A stretch of DNA of 42,396 nt from Lachnospiraceae bacterium (lineage in GTDB: Bacteria > Bacillota > Clostridia > Lachnospirales > Lachnospiraceae), in contig SFDP01000019.1 in NCBI GenBank assembly GCA_004558185.1, forward strand, positions 1 to 42,396, given 5' to 3'. Made by a program: the position numbers and the translations under genes. The notes below the pieces were generated by a model. It made no database searches, was not told the origin of the DNA, and saw only the letters and a list, made by a program, of their open reading frames with translations. How positions within the stretch are numbered: the first letter of the stretch is position 1; each line of letters opens with the position of its first letter. Shown piece by piece: positions 1-7,587 of this stretch.

Positions 1-149
1 TTTTCTTCGCAAAAAAATCATAACCGAACACATATGCTTTTTCAATGTTTATGTGGCATTCAGCCTATTTTCTATTCCACACATCCTAATGAAGAGCCCA
101 AAAAGGGCAGATTACTTTTGAAAAAGTCCTGCTTGCCAATTTTGCACTG

Positions 150-953
150 ATGAGCTCCTTTGGTCCGACGGCGGCGCTGGCAAATCTGGGCAGCACACTG
201 CAAAATACCTTTGCCGCTGGAAACAGAGTGCTTAATCTTTTAGAGGAAACTCCTGTAGTAGAGGAAATACAGGGGAAACAGGATATTGGATTTACCCGGG
301 CAAAGGCCGATGCAATTACCTTTACCTATGGAGAAGAAATTATTCTTAAAGACGTAAATCTTGAAATTCCCGAGCGTACTGTTGTTGGCATTGTGGGAAA
401 AAGCGGAAGCGGTAAATCTACCCTTTTGAAGCTCTTCATGCGCTTCTGGAAAGTAGAAAAGGGAAGGGTGGAAATTTCCGGCAGGAACATTGAAGAAATC
501 AACACCGTCAATCTGCGTGAGCTGGAAAGCTTTATGACCCAGGAAACCCATTTGTTTCATGACAGTGTAAAAAATAATCTGCTTATTGCCAGACCGGAGG
601 CTACCGATGAAGAGCTTGCAGAAGCCTGCAAAAAAGCGTCATTACATGATTTTATCATGAGTCTGCCGAAGGGCTATGATACCTCCATCGGCGAACTGGG
701 AGACACACTGTCCGGGGGAGAGCGGCAAAGGATTGGTCTTGCCAGGGTATTTCTGCATCATGCACCGTTTATTCTTCTGGATGAACCTACAAGTAATCTG
801 GACAGCCTGAATGAAGCTGTGATTTTAAAATCGTTAAAGGAAGAAGGTAAGGATAAGACCGTAATTTTGGTTTCTCACCGGAAATCTACCATGTGTATTG
901 CAGATATGGTATATTCCATAGAGGAGTTATCGAAAACAGGGAGAGTAAGCTGA
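150..953 (+). CDS. ABC exporter, C-terminal part with ATP-binding domain (5'-truncated)
   Basis: ATP-binding domain of an ABC exporter. From the first ATG there is a Walker A motif (GKSGSGKST, residues 83-91), the signature LSGGERQR (from residue 187), a Walker B with LLDEPTSNLD and an H-loop (VSHRKS). The frame is open without an ATG back to about position 93, and those codons (reading GQITFEKVLLANFAL just before the ATG) resemble the last transmembrane helix of fused TMD-NBD exporters such as CydCD-like proteins. In-frame stops precede position 93, so most of the membrane domain is missing. The piece is therefore probably a remnant, although an intact copy cut by rearrangement cannot be excluded. 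Its stop overlaps the start of the next gene (TGATG), which suggests former translational coupling. Substrate unknown. Confidence 0.75.
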   Translation: MSSFGPTAALANLGSTLQNTFAAGNRVLNLLEETPVVEEIQGKQDIGFTRAKADAITFTYGEEIILKDVNLEIPERTVVGIVGKSGSGKSTLLKLFMRFWKVEKGRVEISGRNIEEINTVNLRELESFMTQETHLFHDSVKNNLLIARPEATDEELAEACKKASLHDFIMSLPKGYDTSIGELGDTLSGGERQRIGLARVFLHHAPFILLDEPTSNLDSLNEAVILKSLKEEGKDKTVILVSHRKSTMCIADMVYSIEELSKTGRVS

Positions 954-1294
954 TGGCAAAAGATAAGAAAAGTAAGCAGGAAAGAGAAAAGATGATTGTG
1001 GCACAGATGATAGCCCTGTACTGCAGAAAGCAGCATAAAGCCGACGGACTTTGTCCTGAATGCGCCAGGCTTGAAGAATATGCCAGACTTAGAACCGACA
1101 AATGTCCCTTTATGGAAACAAAAACCTTTTGTTCCAATTGCAGGGTACACTGCTATTTGCCTGAGATGCGGGAAAAGATCAGGAAGGTAATGCGCTTCTC
1201 AGGGCCGAGAATGATCCTTTATCATCCGGCATTGGCTATACGCCATGTCATAGAATCCAAAAAGGAAAAGCAAAGATTAAAGAATAATGACTGA
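953..1294 (+). CDS. YgbA-like nitrous oxide-stimulated promoter family protein
   Basis: A 113-residue basic, cysteine-rich protein matching the YgbA_NO family by its pattern: an N-terminal helix with ALYCRKQHK, then LCPECARL, KCPFMETKTFC, CRVHCY, and the C-terminal GPRMILYHPALAIRH. Members of this family are small cytoplasmic proteins linked to nitrosative stress and probably to iron-sulfur chemistry; the cysteines here would suit metal or cluster binding. A longer frame begins at 893, but the ATG at 953 is preferred: it overlaps the upstream stop and has a GGGAGAG ribosome-binding sequence. The coupling to the ABC remnant may be historical. The family call rests on motif recognition, and the role is inferred. 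Confidence 0.8.
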   Translation: MAKDKKSKQEREKMIVAQMIALYCRKQHKADGLCPECARLEEYARLRTDKCPFMETKTFCSNCRVHCYLPEMREKIRKVMRFSGPRMILYHPALAIRHVIESKKEKQRLKNND

Positions 1295-1323
1295 GTCACA
1301 GAAGATATTTGAGACGGAGCCCC

Positions 1324-1421
1324 GGGATTTGTGCTGAAGCGTCACAAATCCTCTGACGCAAAGTCGAATCTGAAACTCGGCTTGCGTTCCTCAGTGCAAA
1401 CGCTTCGGAATGGAGATTAGG
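1324..1421 (+). repeat. Dispersed ~100-nt structured repeat, copy 1 (leader of DUF454 gene)
   Basis: This segment is about 86% identical by hand alignment to 11035-11134. Both copies end directly at a start codon and supply its ribosome-binding sequence. Predicted pairs: stem 1, GGATTTGT (1325-1332) with ACAAATCC (1344-1351), perfect 8 bp; stem 2, CGAAT (1365-1369) with ACTCG (1375-1379), one mismatch here but perfect in copy 2; stem 3, TTGCG (1382-1386) with TGCAA (1395-1399), with a G.U pair. The stem 1 loop contains GAAGCGT (1336-1342), which is complementary to ACGCTTC (1400-1406) just before the GGAG sequence, so a pseudoknot is possible. It may be a cis-acting RNA or a mobile element; which one is not decided by sequence alone. 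Confidence 0.8.
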
Positions 1422-1826
1422 ATGAGCATAAAAAAAATCGTATATATTGTAGCAGGCTGTTTTGGTGTCGGAATGGGAGCTGTTGGAGCCATAGTACCAA
1501 TGCTTCCCTCATTTCCCTTTTTACTATTGGCTGCATTTTGCTTTAGCAGAAGCTCCAGGCGGCTGAATGATTGGTTTATTCATACAAAGCTCTATCAGGA
1601 AAATCTGGAAAGCTACATAAAGGAAAGGGGAATGACCACAAAAACCAAAGTGCGTATTATGATTACGGTAACGATCCTTATGGCCATAGGATTTATGATG
1701 ATGGGTCGGGTTCCCGTGGGAAGAATCATTCTGGCGTTCGTGTGGATGTTTCATATCCTTTATTTTCTCTTTGGAGTCAAAACCATAAAAAATAATAGAG
1801 TGATGGCAGAGAAAAATTTACCTTGA
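1422..1826 (+). CDS. DUF454 (YbaN-like) inner membrane protein
   Basis: A 134-residue membrane protein of the DUF454/YbaN family. It has a glycine-rich first helix followed by the family-typical IVPMLPSFPFLLLAAFCFSRSS segment (second helix), a soluble middle with NDWFIHTKLY, and two more helices near residues 80-120. Length fits the family. No biochemical role is firmly known. An upstream in-frame ATG lies at 1410, but the ATG at 1422 is chosen because the GGAG at 1412-1415 is well spaced from it. The gene sits directly after repeat copy 1, whose 3' end provides the ribosome-binding site. Its stop codon lies inside the -35 hexamer of the next promoter. Confidence 0.82.
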   Translation: MSIKKIVYIVAGCFGVGMGAVGAIVPMLPSFPFLLLAAFCFSRSSRRLNDWFIHTKLYQENLESYIKERGMTTKTKVRIMITVTILMAIGFMMMGRVPVGRIILAFVWMFHILYFLFGVKTIKNNRVMAEKNLP

Positions 1827-1852
1827 CAATAAACAGCTCATAATTCTAAAAT
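1823..1852 (+). promoter_or_regulatory. Promoter for the MBL-fold lipoprotein gene
   Basis: TTGACA (1823-1828), 18-nt spacer, TAAAAT (1847-1852). The -35 overlaps the TGA stop of the DUF454 gene. The start codon of the downstream gene is about 85 nt further on. Confidence 0.6.
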
Positions 1853-1938
1853 TGAAACCATACAATTTACGAAAGCAGGTTATAGCAGCAGCTGTTTTGC
1901 TGTTTGGACCAGAGGCACGAAGGAATAGGTAAAGGAAT

Positions 1939-2949
1939 ATGGTAAAGACATTCACCCGAACTCTGCTTTTATTTATAAATCTGTTTTTGCTGGCTTGTAA
2001 TGCCGCCCCGAAGGCGGATTTACCAAAAGAGAGCGGCACAGAGGTCAGAGAAAGCAAAATCGAGTTGGAAGAAAAAGAAACCGGAAGTACGATCTCTTAT
2101 GGTAAAAAATCTCAGCGTTACTATCAAATTACTCAGCTTCCCTTCCCTACATTTTGGGGAGGTGAGGCTTATTCCATTATTACTCCGGAGGGTGAGCTTT
2201 ATCTGATCGATGGTGGTTTTCAGGGAGAAGACGGGGAGCGAATTGCCCGGTATATAGATGAGCATGGAGGAAGAGTCAAGGGATGGATTCTGACCCATCC
2301 CCATGTAGATCATATTGGTGCCTTTTTGGACTATATGAAGGAAAACAGCGCCAATGTGGAAAAGGTGTATTATTCTCCTTTTACCCGAGAATTTTTTGAG
2401 GAAGAACAGGATCCTGAGATTTACAGCATCATCAATAATCCCAGAGCAATTCTGTTTTATGAGTTTCTGGCCGTGCAGGAGGCCACTGAGGATTCGGTGG
2501 AATATCTCCCCCTACAGATGGGAGACCGACTTCTCCTGGGAGAGCTGGAGCTTAAGTGCTATGCCTCCTTTGATGCCGACAGGCGAGACGTGAATGCCAA
2601 TTCGCTTGTGTTTACTCTTTCCTACGGGGAGTTTACGCTGTTGCTTACGGGGGATATGACAGAAGCTACGCTGGAGGATATTCAGCTTACTGCAGATGAA
2701 GAAGCAGGGATATGGAATACCGATGTGATTCAGATCCCTCATCATGGTTATATGGCGGGAATTGCCACCGATGCTCTTTATCAGGCCACAAAGCCTCAGT
2801 ATGCACTGCTGGACTGCACGGTTGAGGAATATGAAAAGAACAGTGTAAACATCCAAAGCCATGTGAAAATGATTGAAGAGCTGGGGATCAGGGTCATCAA
2901 ACGCTTTGCTTCCGCAGAGGGAAATCGAATCATAATTTATACCGGGTAA
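1939..2949 (+). CDS. Metallo-beta-lactamase-fold lipoprotein (ComEC C-terminal-like hydrolase)
   Basis: A 336-residue exported MBL-fold protein. The N-terminus has a basic start, a hydrophobic stretch and the lipobox LLAC with Cys20, so a membrane-anchored lipoprotein is predicted. The metal-binding motif THPHVDHIG gives His120, His122, Asp124 and His125. Later motifs LLLTGDM and IPHHGY are typical of the ComEC/Rec2-like MBL branch, but no ComEC membrane channel is present. A hydrolytic role outside the membrane is inferred; the substrate is unknown (phosphodiesters or nucleic acid are possible given the branch). It has its own promoter and a GGAATAGGTAAAGGAAT ribosome-binding region. Confidence 0.82.
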   Translation: MVKTFTRTLLLFINLFLLACNAAPKADLPKESGTEVRESKIELEEKETGSTISYGKKSQRYYQITQLPFPTFWGGEAYSIITPEGELYLIDGGFQGEDGERIARYIDEHGGRVKGWILTHPHVDHIGAFLDYMKENSANVEKVYYSPFTREFFEEEQDPEIYSIINNPRAILFYEFLAVQEATEDSVEYLPLQMGDRLLLGELELKCYASFDADRRDVNANSLVFTLSYGEFTLLLTGDMTEATLEDIQLTADEEAGIWNTDVIQIPHHGYMAGIATDALYQATKPQYALLDCTVEEYEKNSVNIQSHVKMIEELGIRVIKRFASAEGNRIIIYTG

Positions 2950-3010
2950 AGCCTGGGGCAGCAAGAGAGAGAAAACGGCAATTTCGGAAGGAAGCATAGT
3001 GCAAGAGCTA

Positions 3011-3039
3011 TTGAAACGTATGTTCGGATATGTTATACT
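3011..3039 (+). promoter_or_regulatory. ruvAB promoter with LexA-like box
   Basis: TTGAAA (3011-3016), 17-nt spacer, TATACT (3034-3039). Inside it, 3013-3026 reads GAAACGTATGTTCG; on the other strand the core is GAAC-ATAC-GTTT, matching the Gram-positive LexA box GAAC-N4-GTTC/T. A repressor bound here would cover the -35 and spacer, which fits SOS control of ruvAB. Confidence 0.65.
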
Positions 3040-3100
3040 TTCCAAAGAAGCGAATAAAACGATAAAGGGCTGCTGAGGGAAAGGAAGGAAAAGAGAGCGG

Positions 3101-3709
3101 ATGATTGCATATCTTAAGGGCACATTAGCGGAAACGGGAGAGGACTGCCTTATCATAGAAGTGAACGGTATCGGTTATCAGGTAAAGGTTCCGGGAAGAG
3201 TTTTGGAGGCAGTTCATGGCATGGGGAGTACGGTCAAGCTTCACACTTATACCTATGTGCGGGAGGATACTCTGGCTTTATACGGATTTCTGTCCAGAGA
3301 TGATTTGTCCATGTTTCAGCTTTTGCTGGGGGTAAGCGGCGTGGGTCCTAAGGGAGCATTGGGAATATTATCTCTCTTTTCTGCCGGAGAGCTTCGTGTG
3401 GCCATTCTGTCTCAGGATGCGAAGGCCATAGCTAAGGCTCCGGGTATAGGAGCCAAGACGGCTCAGCGAATGTTAATCGATTTAAAAGGTAAGGTCAGTC
3501 TTGAAGATGCTTTCGGTATCGTACAGGAGGAGGTGGCGTCAGCCAAAGCAAGGGACAGTTACAGTCAGGCTCGCAATGATGCCATAGAAGCCCTGACTGC
3601 ATTGGGCTACAGTTCCTCGGAAAGCCTTAAAGCCGTTTCAGCAGTTACCATCACAGAGGATATGGACAGCGAGGTAGTATTGAAGGAGGCCCTGAAAAAA
3701 ATGTTCTGA
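3101..3709 (+). CDS. ruvA: Holliday junction branch migration protein RuvA
   Basis: RuvA, 202 residues, the usual family length. It binds four-way junctions and loads the RuvB motor. Domain I (OB fold, MIAYLKGTL onward, about 1-65) is followed by the helix-hairpin-helix domain with SGVGPKGALGIL and APGIGAKTAQRMLIDLK, a linker from about residue 145, and the C-terminal RuvB-binding domain (DAIEALTALGYSSSESLKAV). It is followed by ruvB after 46 nt, the usual bacterial arrangement. Expression is likely SOS-induced through the LexA-like box upstream. A GGAAGGAAAAGAGAG stretch before the ATG gives the ribosome-binding site. Confidence 0.96.
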   Translation: MIAYLKGTLAETGEDCLIIEVNGIGYQVKVPGRVLEAVHGMGSTVKLHTYTYVREDTLALYGFLSRDDLSMFQLLLGVSGVGPKGALGILSLFSAGELRVAILSQDAKAIAKAPGIGAKTAQRMLIDLKGKVSLEDAFGIVQEEVASAKARDSYSQARNDAIEALTALGYSSSESLKAVSAVTITEDMDSEVVLKEALKKMF

Positions 3710-3755
3710 ACCCGGCACACCGAATGATAGGATAAGCAGTTAAAGGAGCGGCTTC

Positions 3756-4748
3756 ATGGTAGGAAGAATCATTGAAACTAATATTCAACAGGAAGACGTT
3801 AAAATAGAAGGCAGCCTTCGGCCTCAGTATTTGAAGGATTATATTGGACAGGAAAAAGCCAAGGAAAGCCTGAACATTTATATTCAGGCAGCAAAGCAGC
3901 GTCAGGATGCCTTAGACCATGTGCTGTTCTATGGGCCTCCCGGCCTGGGGAAAACCACTTTGGCCGGAATTATTGCCAATGAAATGGGAGTTAACCTGAA
4001 GGTAACCAGCGGCCCGGCTATTGAGAAGCCTGGGGAGATGGCAGCGATTTTAAACAATCTGCAGGAAGGCGACCTACTTTTTGTAGACGAAATCCATCGA
4101 CTGAATCGTCAGGTTGAGGAGGTTCTCTACCCGGCGATGGAGGATTTTGCCATCGATATTATGATTGGGAAAGGTGCAACAGCCAGAAGCATACGTCTGG
4201 ATCTGCCCAAATTCACCCTGGTTGGGGCCACCACCAGGGCCGGGCTTTTGACTGCACCCTTAAGAGATCGCTTTGGTGTCATTCATCGTCTGGAATTCTA
4301 TTCGGTGGAGGAGCTTAAGCTGATTATTCAGCATTCTGCCAGAATTCTTGAGGTGGAAATCGAAGAAAAGGGGGCAAGGGAGCTGGCCAGAAGAAGCCGG
4401 GGAACCCCCCGTCTTGCCAATCGGATATTAAAACGGGTCAGGGATTTTGCACAGGTAAAGTATGATGGTGTTATTACCGAGGAGGTAGCCAATATTGCGT
4501 TGGATCTTTTAGACGTAGATAAAATGGGACTGGATCATATCGACAGAAATATTCTGTTTACCATGATCGAGAAGTTTTCCGGAGGGCCGGTGGGGCTGGA
4601 TACCCTTGCTGCTGCCATAGGAGAGGATTCAGGTACCATTGAAGACGTCTACGAGCCCTACCTGATCAAGAATGGATTCATTAACCGTACTCCCCGCGGG
4701 AGGGTGGTTACCGAGTATGCCTATAAGCATTTGGGGCTTGAAATGTAA
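3756..4748 (+). CDS. ruvB: Holliday junction branch migration ATPase RuvB
   Basis: RuvB, 330 residues, the AAA+ hexameric motor that drives branch migration with RuvA. Visible are Walker A GPPGLGKTT (residues 60-68), Walker B VDEIHR (near 110), a sensor region VGATTRAGLL, the arginine-finger/sensor-2 region with RGTPRLANR, and the C-terminal winged helix ending in INRTPRGRVVTEYAY. AAAGGAGC eight bases before the ATG supports the start. It is co-transcribed with ruvA. No RuvC is present here; RecU at 34.4 kb is the expected resolvase in this lineage. Confidence 0.97.
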   Translation: MVGRIIETNIQQEDVKIEGSLRPQYLKDYIGQEKAKESLNIYIQAAKQRQDALDHVLFYGPPGLGKTTLAGIIANEMGVNLKVTSGPAIEKPGEMAAILNNLQEGDLLFVDEIHRLNRQVEEVLYPAMEDFAIDIMIGKGATARSIRLDLPKFTLVGATTRAGLLTAPLRDRFGVIHRLEFYSVEELKLIIQHSARILEVEIEEKGARELARRSRGTPRLANRILKRVRDFAQVKYDGVITEEVANIALDLLDVDKMGLDHIDRNILFTMIEKFSGGPVGLDTLAAAIGEDSGTIEDVYEPYLIKNGFINRTPRGRVVTEYAYKHLGLEM

Positions 4749-4766
4749 TATCTGTTTTTATATAAT
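4738..4766 (+). promoter_or_regulatory. Promoter for zapA
   Basis: TTGAAA (4738-4743), 17-nt spacer, TATAAT (4761-4766). The -35 lies in the last codons of ruvB. Confidence 0.65.
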
Positions 4767-4813
4767 ATGATAGTAACTGTGCAGGATGATTTTGGTGTAT
4801 AGGAGTCGGGCAT

Positions 4814-5224
4814 ATGGCAGGGAAAACAGATGCAGAAGTAATTATCGGCGGAAAGGTACTTACCCTCTGTGGTTATGAGAGTGAAGAGTATTTACAGAAG
4901 GTGGCATCCTATATCAATAATAAAATGGCTGAATACAATAAGGTTGACAGCTTTCGCAGACAGCCTGTGGATATGCAGAATATTCTTCTTCAACTGAATA
5001 TAGCGGATGATTATTTCAAGGCCAGAAAGCAGATATCCTCTCTGGAAGAAGAATTGGAAAATAAGGAAAAAGAGCTTTATGAGCTGAAGCATCAACTGGT
5101 GGCTGCCCAGATCAAGCTGGAAAGTACGGAAAAGAGCCTGCGTAATGTCAATAAGGAGCTGAATGATTCTGAGAAGAAGGTCATTCGCCTGGAAACAGAA
5201 TTAAAGGAAAATAAGAGCAAATAA
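4814..5224 (+). CDS. zapA: Cell division protein ZapA-like
   Basis: A 136-residue ZapA homologue. ZapA bundles FtsZ filaments at the division site. The N-terminal domain carries VIIGGKVLTLCGYESEEYLQKVASYINNK-type sequence in the family position; the rest, from about residue 70, is a long coiled coil rich in E, K and L. The protein is longer than the ~85-residue B. subtilis ZapA but normal for Clostridia. It has its own promoter overlapping the end of ruvB and is followed by a hairpin terminator. Confidence 0.88.
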   Translation: MAGKTDAEVIIGGKVLTLCGYESEEYLQKVASYINNKMAEYNKVDSFRRQPVDMQNILLQLNIADDYFKARKQISSLEEELENKEKELYELKHQLVAAQIKLESTEKSLRNVNKELNDSEKKVIRLETELKENKSK

Positions 5225-5305
5225 AGTGAATCGTGATCATTTTTCATTTATCGTTTAAGCATTAGCGCAGGCAAGACTTGCGCTGTGTATGGGAACAACA
5301 TGGAT

Positions 5306-5329
5306 AAAGCTGTCATTGACAGCTTTTTT
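5306..5329 (+). terminator. Rho-independent terminator after zapA
   Basis: Stem AAAGCTGTC (5306-5314) with GACAGCTTT (5318-5326), 3-nt loop, then a T run. A second 6-bp hairpin (AGCGCA/TGCGCT, about 5264-5285) lies just before it. Confidence 0.75.
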
Positions 5330-5370
5330 CTTACATGAAGCAGTGAAAAGAAATTTAAGGAGAAGTAAAA

Positions 5371-7581
5371 TTGACCGACAGTCATCATATACAGACGAGG
5401 AAAAAAGTTGAATTGCTTGCCCCTGCCGGAAATTATGAGGCTTTTTTGGGAGCTATTCATGCAGGAGCAGATGCCGTCTATCTGGGTGGAATGAAATACG
5501 GCGCCAGAGCCTTTGCCGATAACTTTGATGAAGAAGCCCTATGCAGGGCTATTTCTTATGCTCATTTATTTGGGCGAAAGGTATATCTGACCATGAATAC
5601 GCTGGTCAAGGAGAATGAGTTCAAGGAGGTATACTCTTTTTTGTGCCCCTTCTATTTGGAGGGGCTTGATGCAATTATCCTGCAGGATATAGGACTTTTA
5701 CCCTATATCAGGAGCCATTTTCCCCTTTTGGATATCCATATCAGTACCCAGATGGCGATTACCGGACCTTATGGAGCCAGGTTGTTAAAGCAGATGGGAG
5801 CCAGCCGCATCGTACCGGCAAGAGAGCTGTCTTTAAAAGAGCTGATTCAAATAAAGAAAGAGGGGATAGAAGTAGAAGCCTTTGTCCACGGGGCAATGTG
5901 CTACTGTTATTCAGGACAGTGCTTCTTCAGTTCTTTTTTGGGTGGGCGCAGCGGAAATCGGGGAAAGTGCGCCCAATCCTGCCGTCTTCCTTATAAGGTT
6001 GGCTCAGAGAAGCAAAAAGGAAACAGAACGAAAGAAGAATATCCCCTGAGTCTTAAGGATTTGTGTGCTATCGAGCTCCTTCCCAGGCTGATTGAGGAGG
6101 GAATCGATTCCTTTAAAATTGAAGGAAGAATGAAGCGGCCGGAATATGCAGCGGGAGTCACTGCTATTTATCGAAAGGCAATTGATCAGTATTATGAAAC
6201 CGGCTGTCAAACCGTTTCTCTCGATTGGGAGGAGAAAAACAGATTACAGAAGCTGTATATTCGCTCGGAAATTCAAGATGGCTATTATTTCCGGCATAAC
6301 GGACCCCAGATGGTAACTCTTGAAAAACCGGGGTATTCAGGAACAGACGAGGCCCTGGTGGAGGAAATTCGCAGACAGTACATCGAAGAAGAACCGAAGC
6401 TGGCCGTAGAGGGGCAGGTCCTACTGAAAAAGGGAATGCCCCTTGCCCTCACGCTGAGCTGCAAGGGGTATCAGGTAAGCTGTCAGGGTCAGCCTGTCAT
6501 GCAGGCTCAAAACAGAGCTCTCCAGCGGGAGGATGTAAAAAAACAGTTAGGGAAGACAGGAAACACTCCCTTTTTCTTTTCCCGATTGGAAATCAATATG
6601 GAGGAGGATACCTTTCTTCCTCTTAAGGCATTGAATGAAATCAGGCGGGAGGCCTTTGCCTTGCTGGAAAAGAAGCTGACCGGAGAGGTTAAAATGCAAA
6701 GGCAGGAAAGTATGGGAGAAAAGCTCTCTCCTATTTCTGCGGAGGAGGAAGAAATAAAGGCAGCACAGCAGCTAATGCTGGTAGTTTCTACTAAGGAGCA
6801 GTGTATTCAGGCTTGTGGCTTTTCTACCCGATGGCTGCTTTTTGTTGCTTCGGATTTATTACTGGATAGGGATAAAGAGCTTTTTTCTCTGCTGCGTGAC
6901 CGGGTTCAAAAGGGCGGTCAAGTCTGGATCAGACTGCCTGCGGTGCTTCGAACTAAGGATTTGCCCAGGCTGGATGCTTTACTGCAGCAAACAGGAGATT
7001 TTACAGAGGGCGTATTGATTTCCAATATGGAGAGCTATGGTTATCTTATGCAGAAGAAGTATCCGGGGAAATTGGCTTTAAATCATCATCTGTACATCTG
7101 GAACCGGGAAAGTCTTAATTTTTGGAGCAAACGAAGCCAGCTTTTTTCAGCGCCGCTGGAATTAAGCAGACGGGAGTGGAAGGCGCTCAGCCATCCCCGC
7201 TTTATGTATCTGTGTTATGGAAGAATTCCCATGATGGTAACGGCCAACTGCATCCGTAAGACGAAGCAGGGCTGCCGAAAAGAGAGGGTATCTCTGGAGG
7301 AGCATCTGGAGGATCGTTATGGAGCTCATTTTCCGGTGGAGGTCAACTGTAATTATTGCTATAATACGATCTACAATTCCGTACCCCTGTCTCTTCATGG
7401 ATTTTTAGAAGAGATAAGGGAATTTTCGGGGAAAATGATCAGACTGGATTTTACCACGGAATCCGGCCGGGAAATGGAAAGGATTGTCCGGGAATACGAA
7501 AAATATATCTGCCATGAAGTCTATGATTTTTCTTTCCTGAAGGAGTACACTACAGGACATTTTAAAAAAGGAGCTTTATAA
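5371..7581 (+). CDS. U32 family peptidase-like protein (RlhA/TrhP family, RNA hydroxylation)
   Basis: A 736-residue protein of the U32 family. The N-terminal TIM-barrel half starts with KVELLAPAGNYEAFLGAIHAGADAVYLGG. The U32 signature lies near 171-205 with FVHGAMCYCYSGQCFFSS and further cysteines in GKCAQSCRLPY, consistent with an Fe-S site. A DUF3656-like middle and a C-terminal part with a second cysteine pair (NCNYCYN) follow. Members RlhA and TrhP install hydroxyl groups on 23S rRNA or tRNA using prephenate-derived chemistry; the length and extra domain fit RlhA better than the shorter TrhP. The start is TTG at 5371, with AAGGAGAAG upstream. It is followed after six bases by the SEDS gene. 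Confidence 0.82.
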   Translation: MTDSHHIQTRKKVELLAPAGNYEAFLGAIHAGADAVYLGGMKYGARAFADNFDEEALCRAISYAHLFGRKVYLTMNTLVKENEFKEVYSFLCPFYLEGLDAIILQDIGLLPYIRSHFPLLDIHISTQMAITGPYGARLLKQMGASRIVPARELSLKELIQIKKEGIEVEAFVHGAMCYCYSGQCFFSSFLGGRSGNRGKCAQSCRLPYKVGSEKQKGNRTKEEYPLSLKDLCAIELLPRLIEEGIDSFKIEGRMKRPEYAAGVTAIYRKAIDQYYETGCQTVSLDWEEKNRLQKLYIRSEIQDGYYFRHNGPQMVTLEKPGYSGTDEALVEEIRRQYIEEEPKLAVEGQVLLKKGMPLALTLSCKGYQVSCQGQPVMQAQNRALQREDVKKQLGKTGNTPFFFSRLEINMEEDTFLPLKALNEIRREAFALLEKKLTGEVKMQRQESMGEKLSPISAEEEEIKAAQQLMLVVSTKEQCIQACGFSTRWLLFVASDLLLDRDKELFSLLRDRVQKGGQVWIRLPAVLRTKDLPRLDALLQQTGDFTEGVLISNMESYGYLMQKKYPGKLALNHHLYIWNRESLNFWSKRSQLFSAPLELSRREWKALSHPRFMYLCYGRIPMMVTANCIRKTKQGCRKERVSLEEHLEDRYGAHFPVEVNCNYCYNTIYNSVPLSLHGFLEEIREFSGKMIRLDFTTESGREMERIVREYEKYICHEVYDFSFLKEYTTGHFKKGAL

Positions 7582-7587
7582 AACCTT

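Noticed and set aside
1..92. Continuation of the ABC exporter membrane domain upstream
   Set aside because: All three frames were read. The ABC frame has stops at 21-23 and 87-92, and the other two show no exporter-like sequence, so no gene was called there.
1524..1754. Open frames opposite or overlapping the DUF454 gene
   Set aside because: They lack family sequence and good start signals and are explained as shadows of the DUF454 coding frame.
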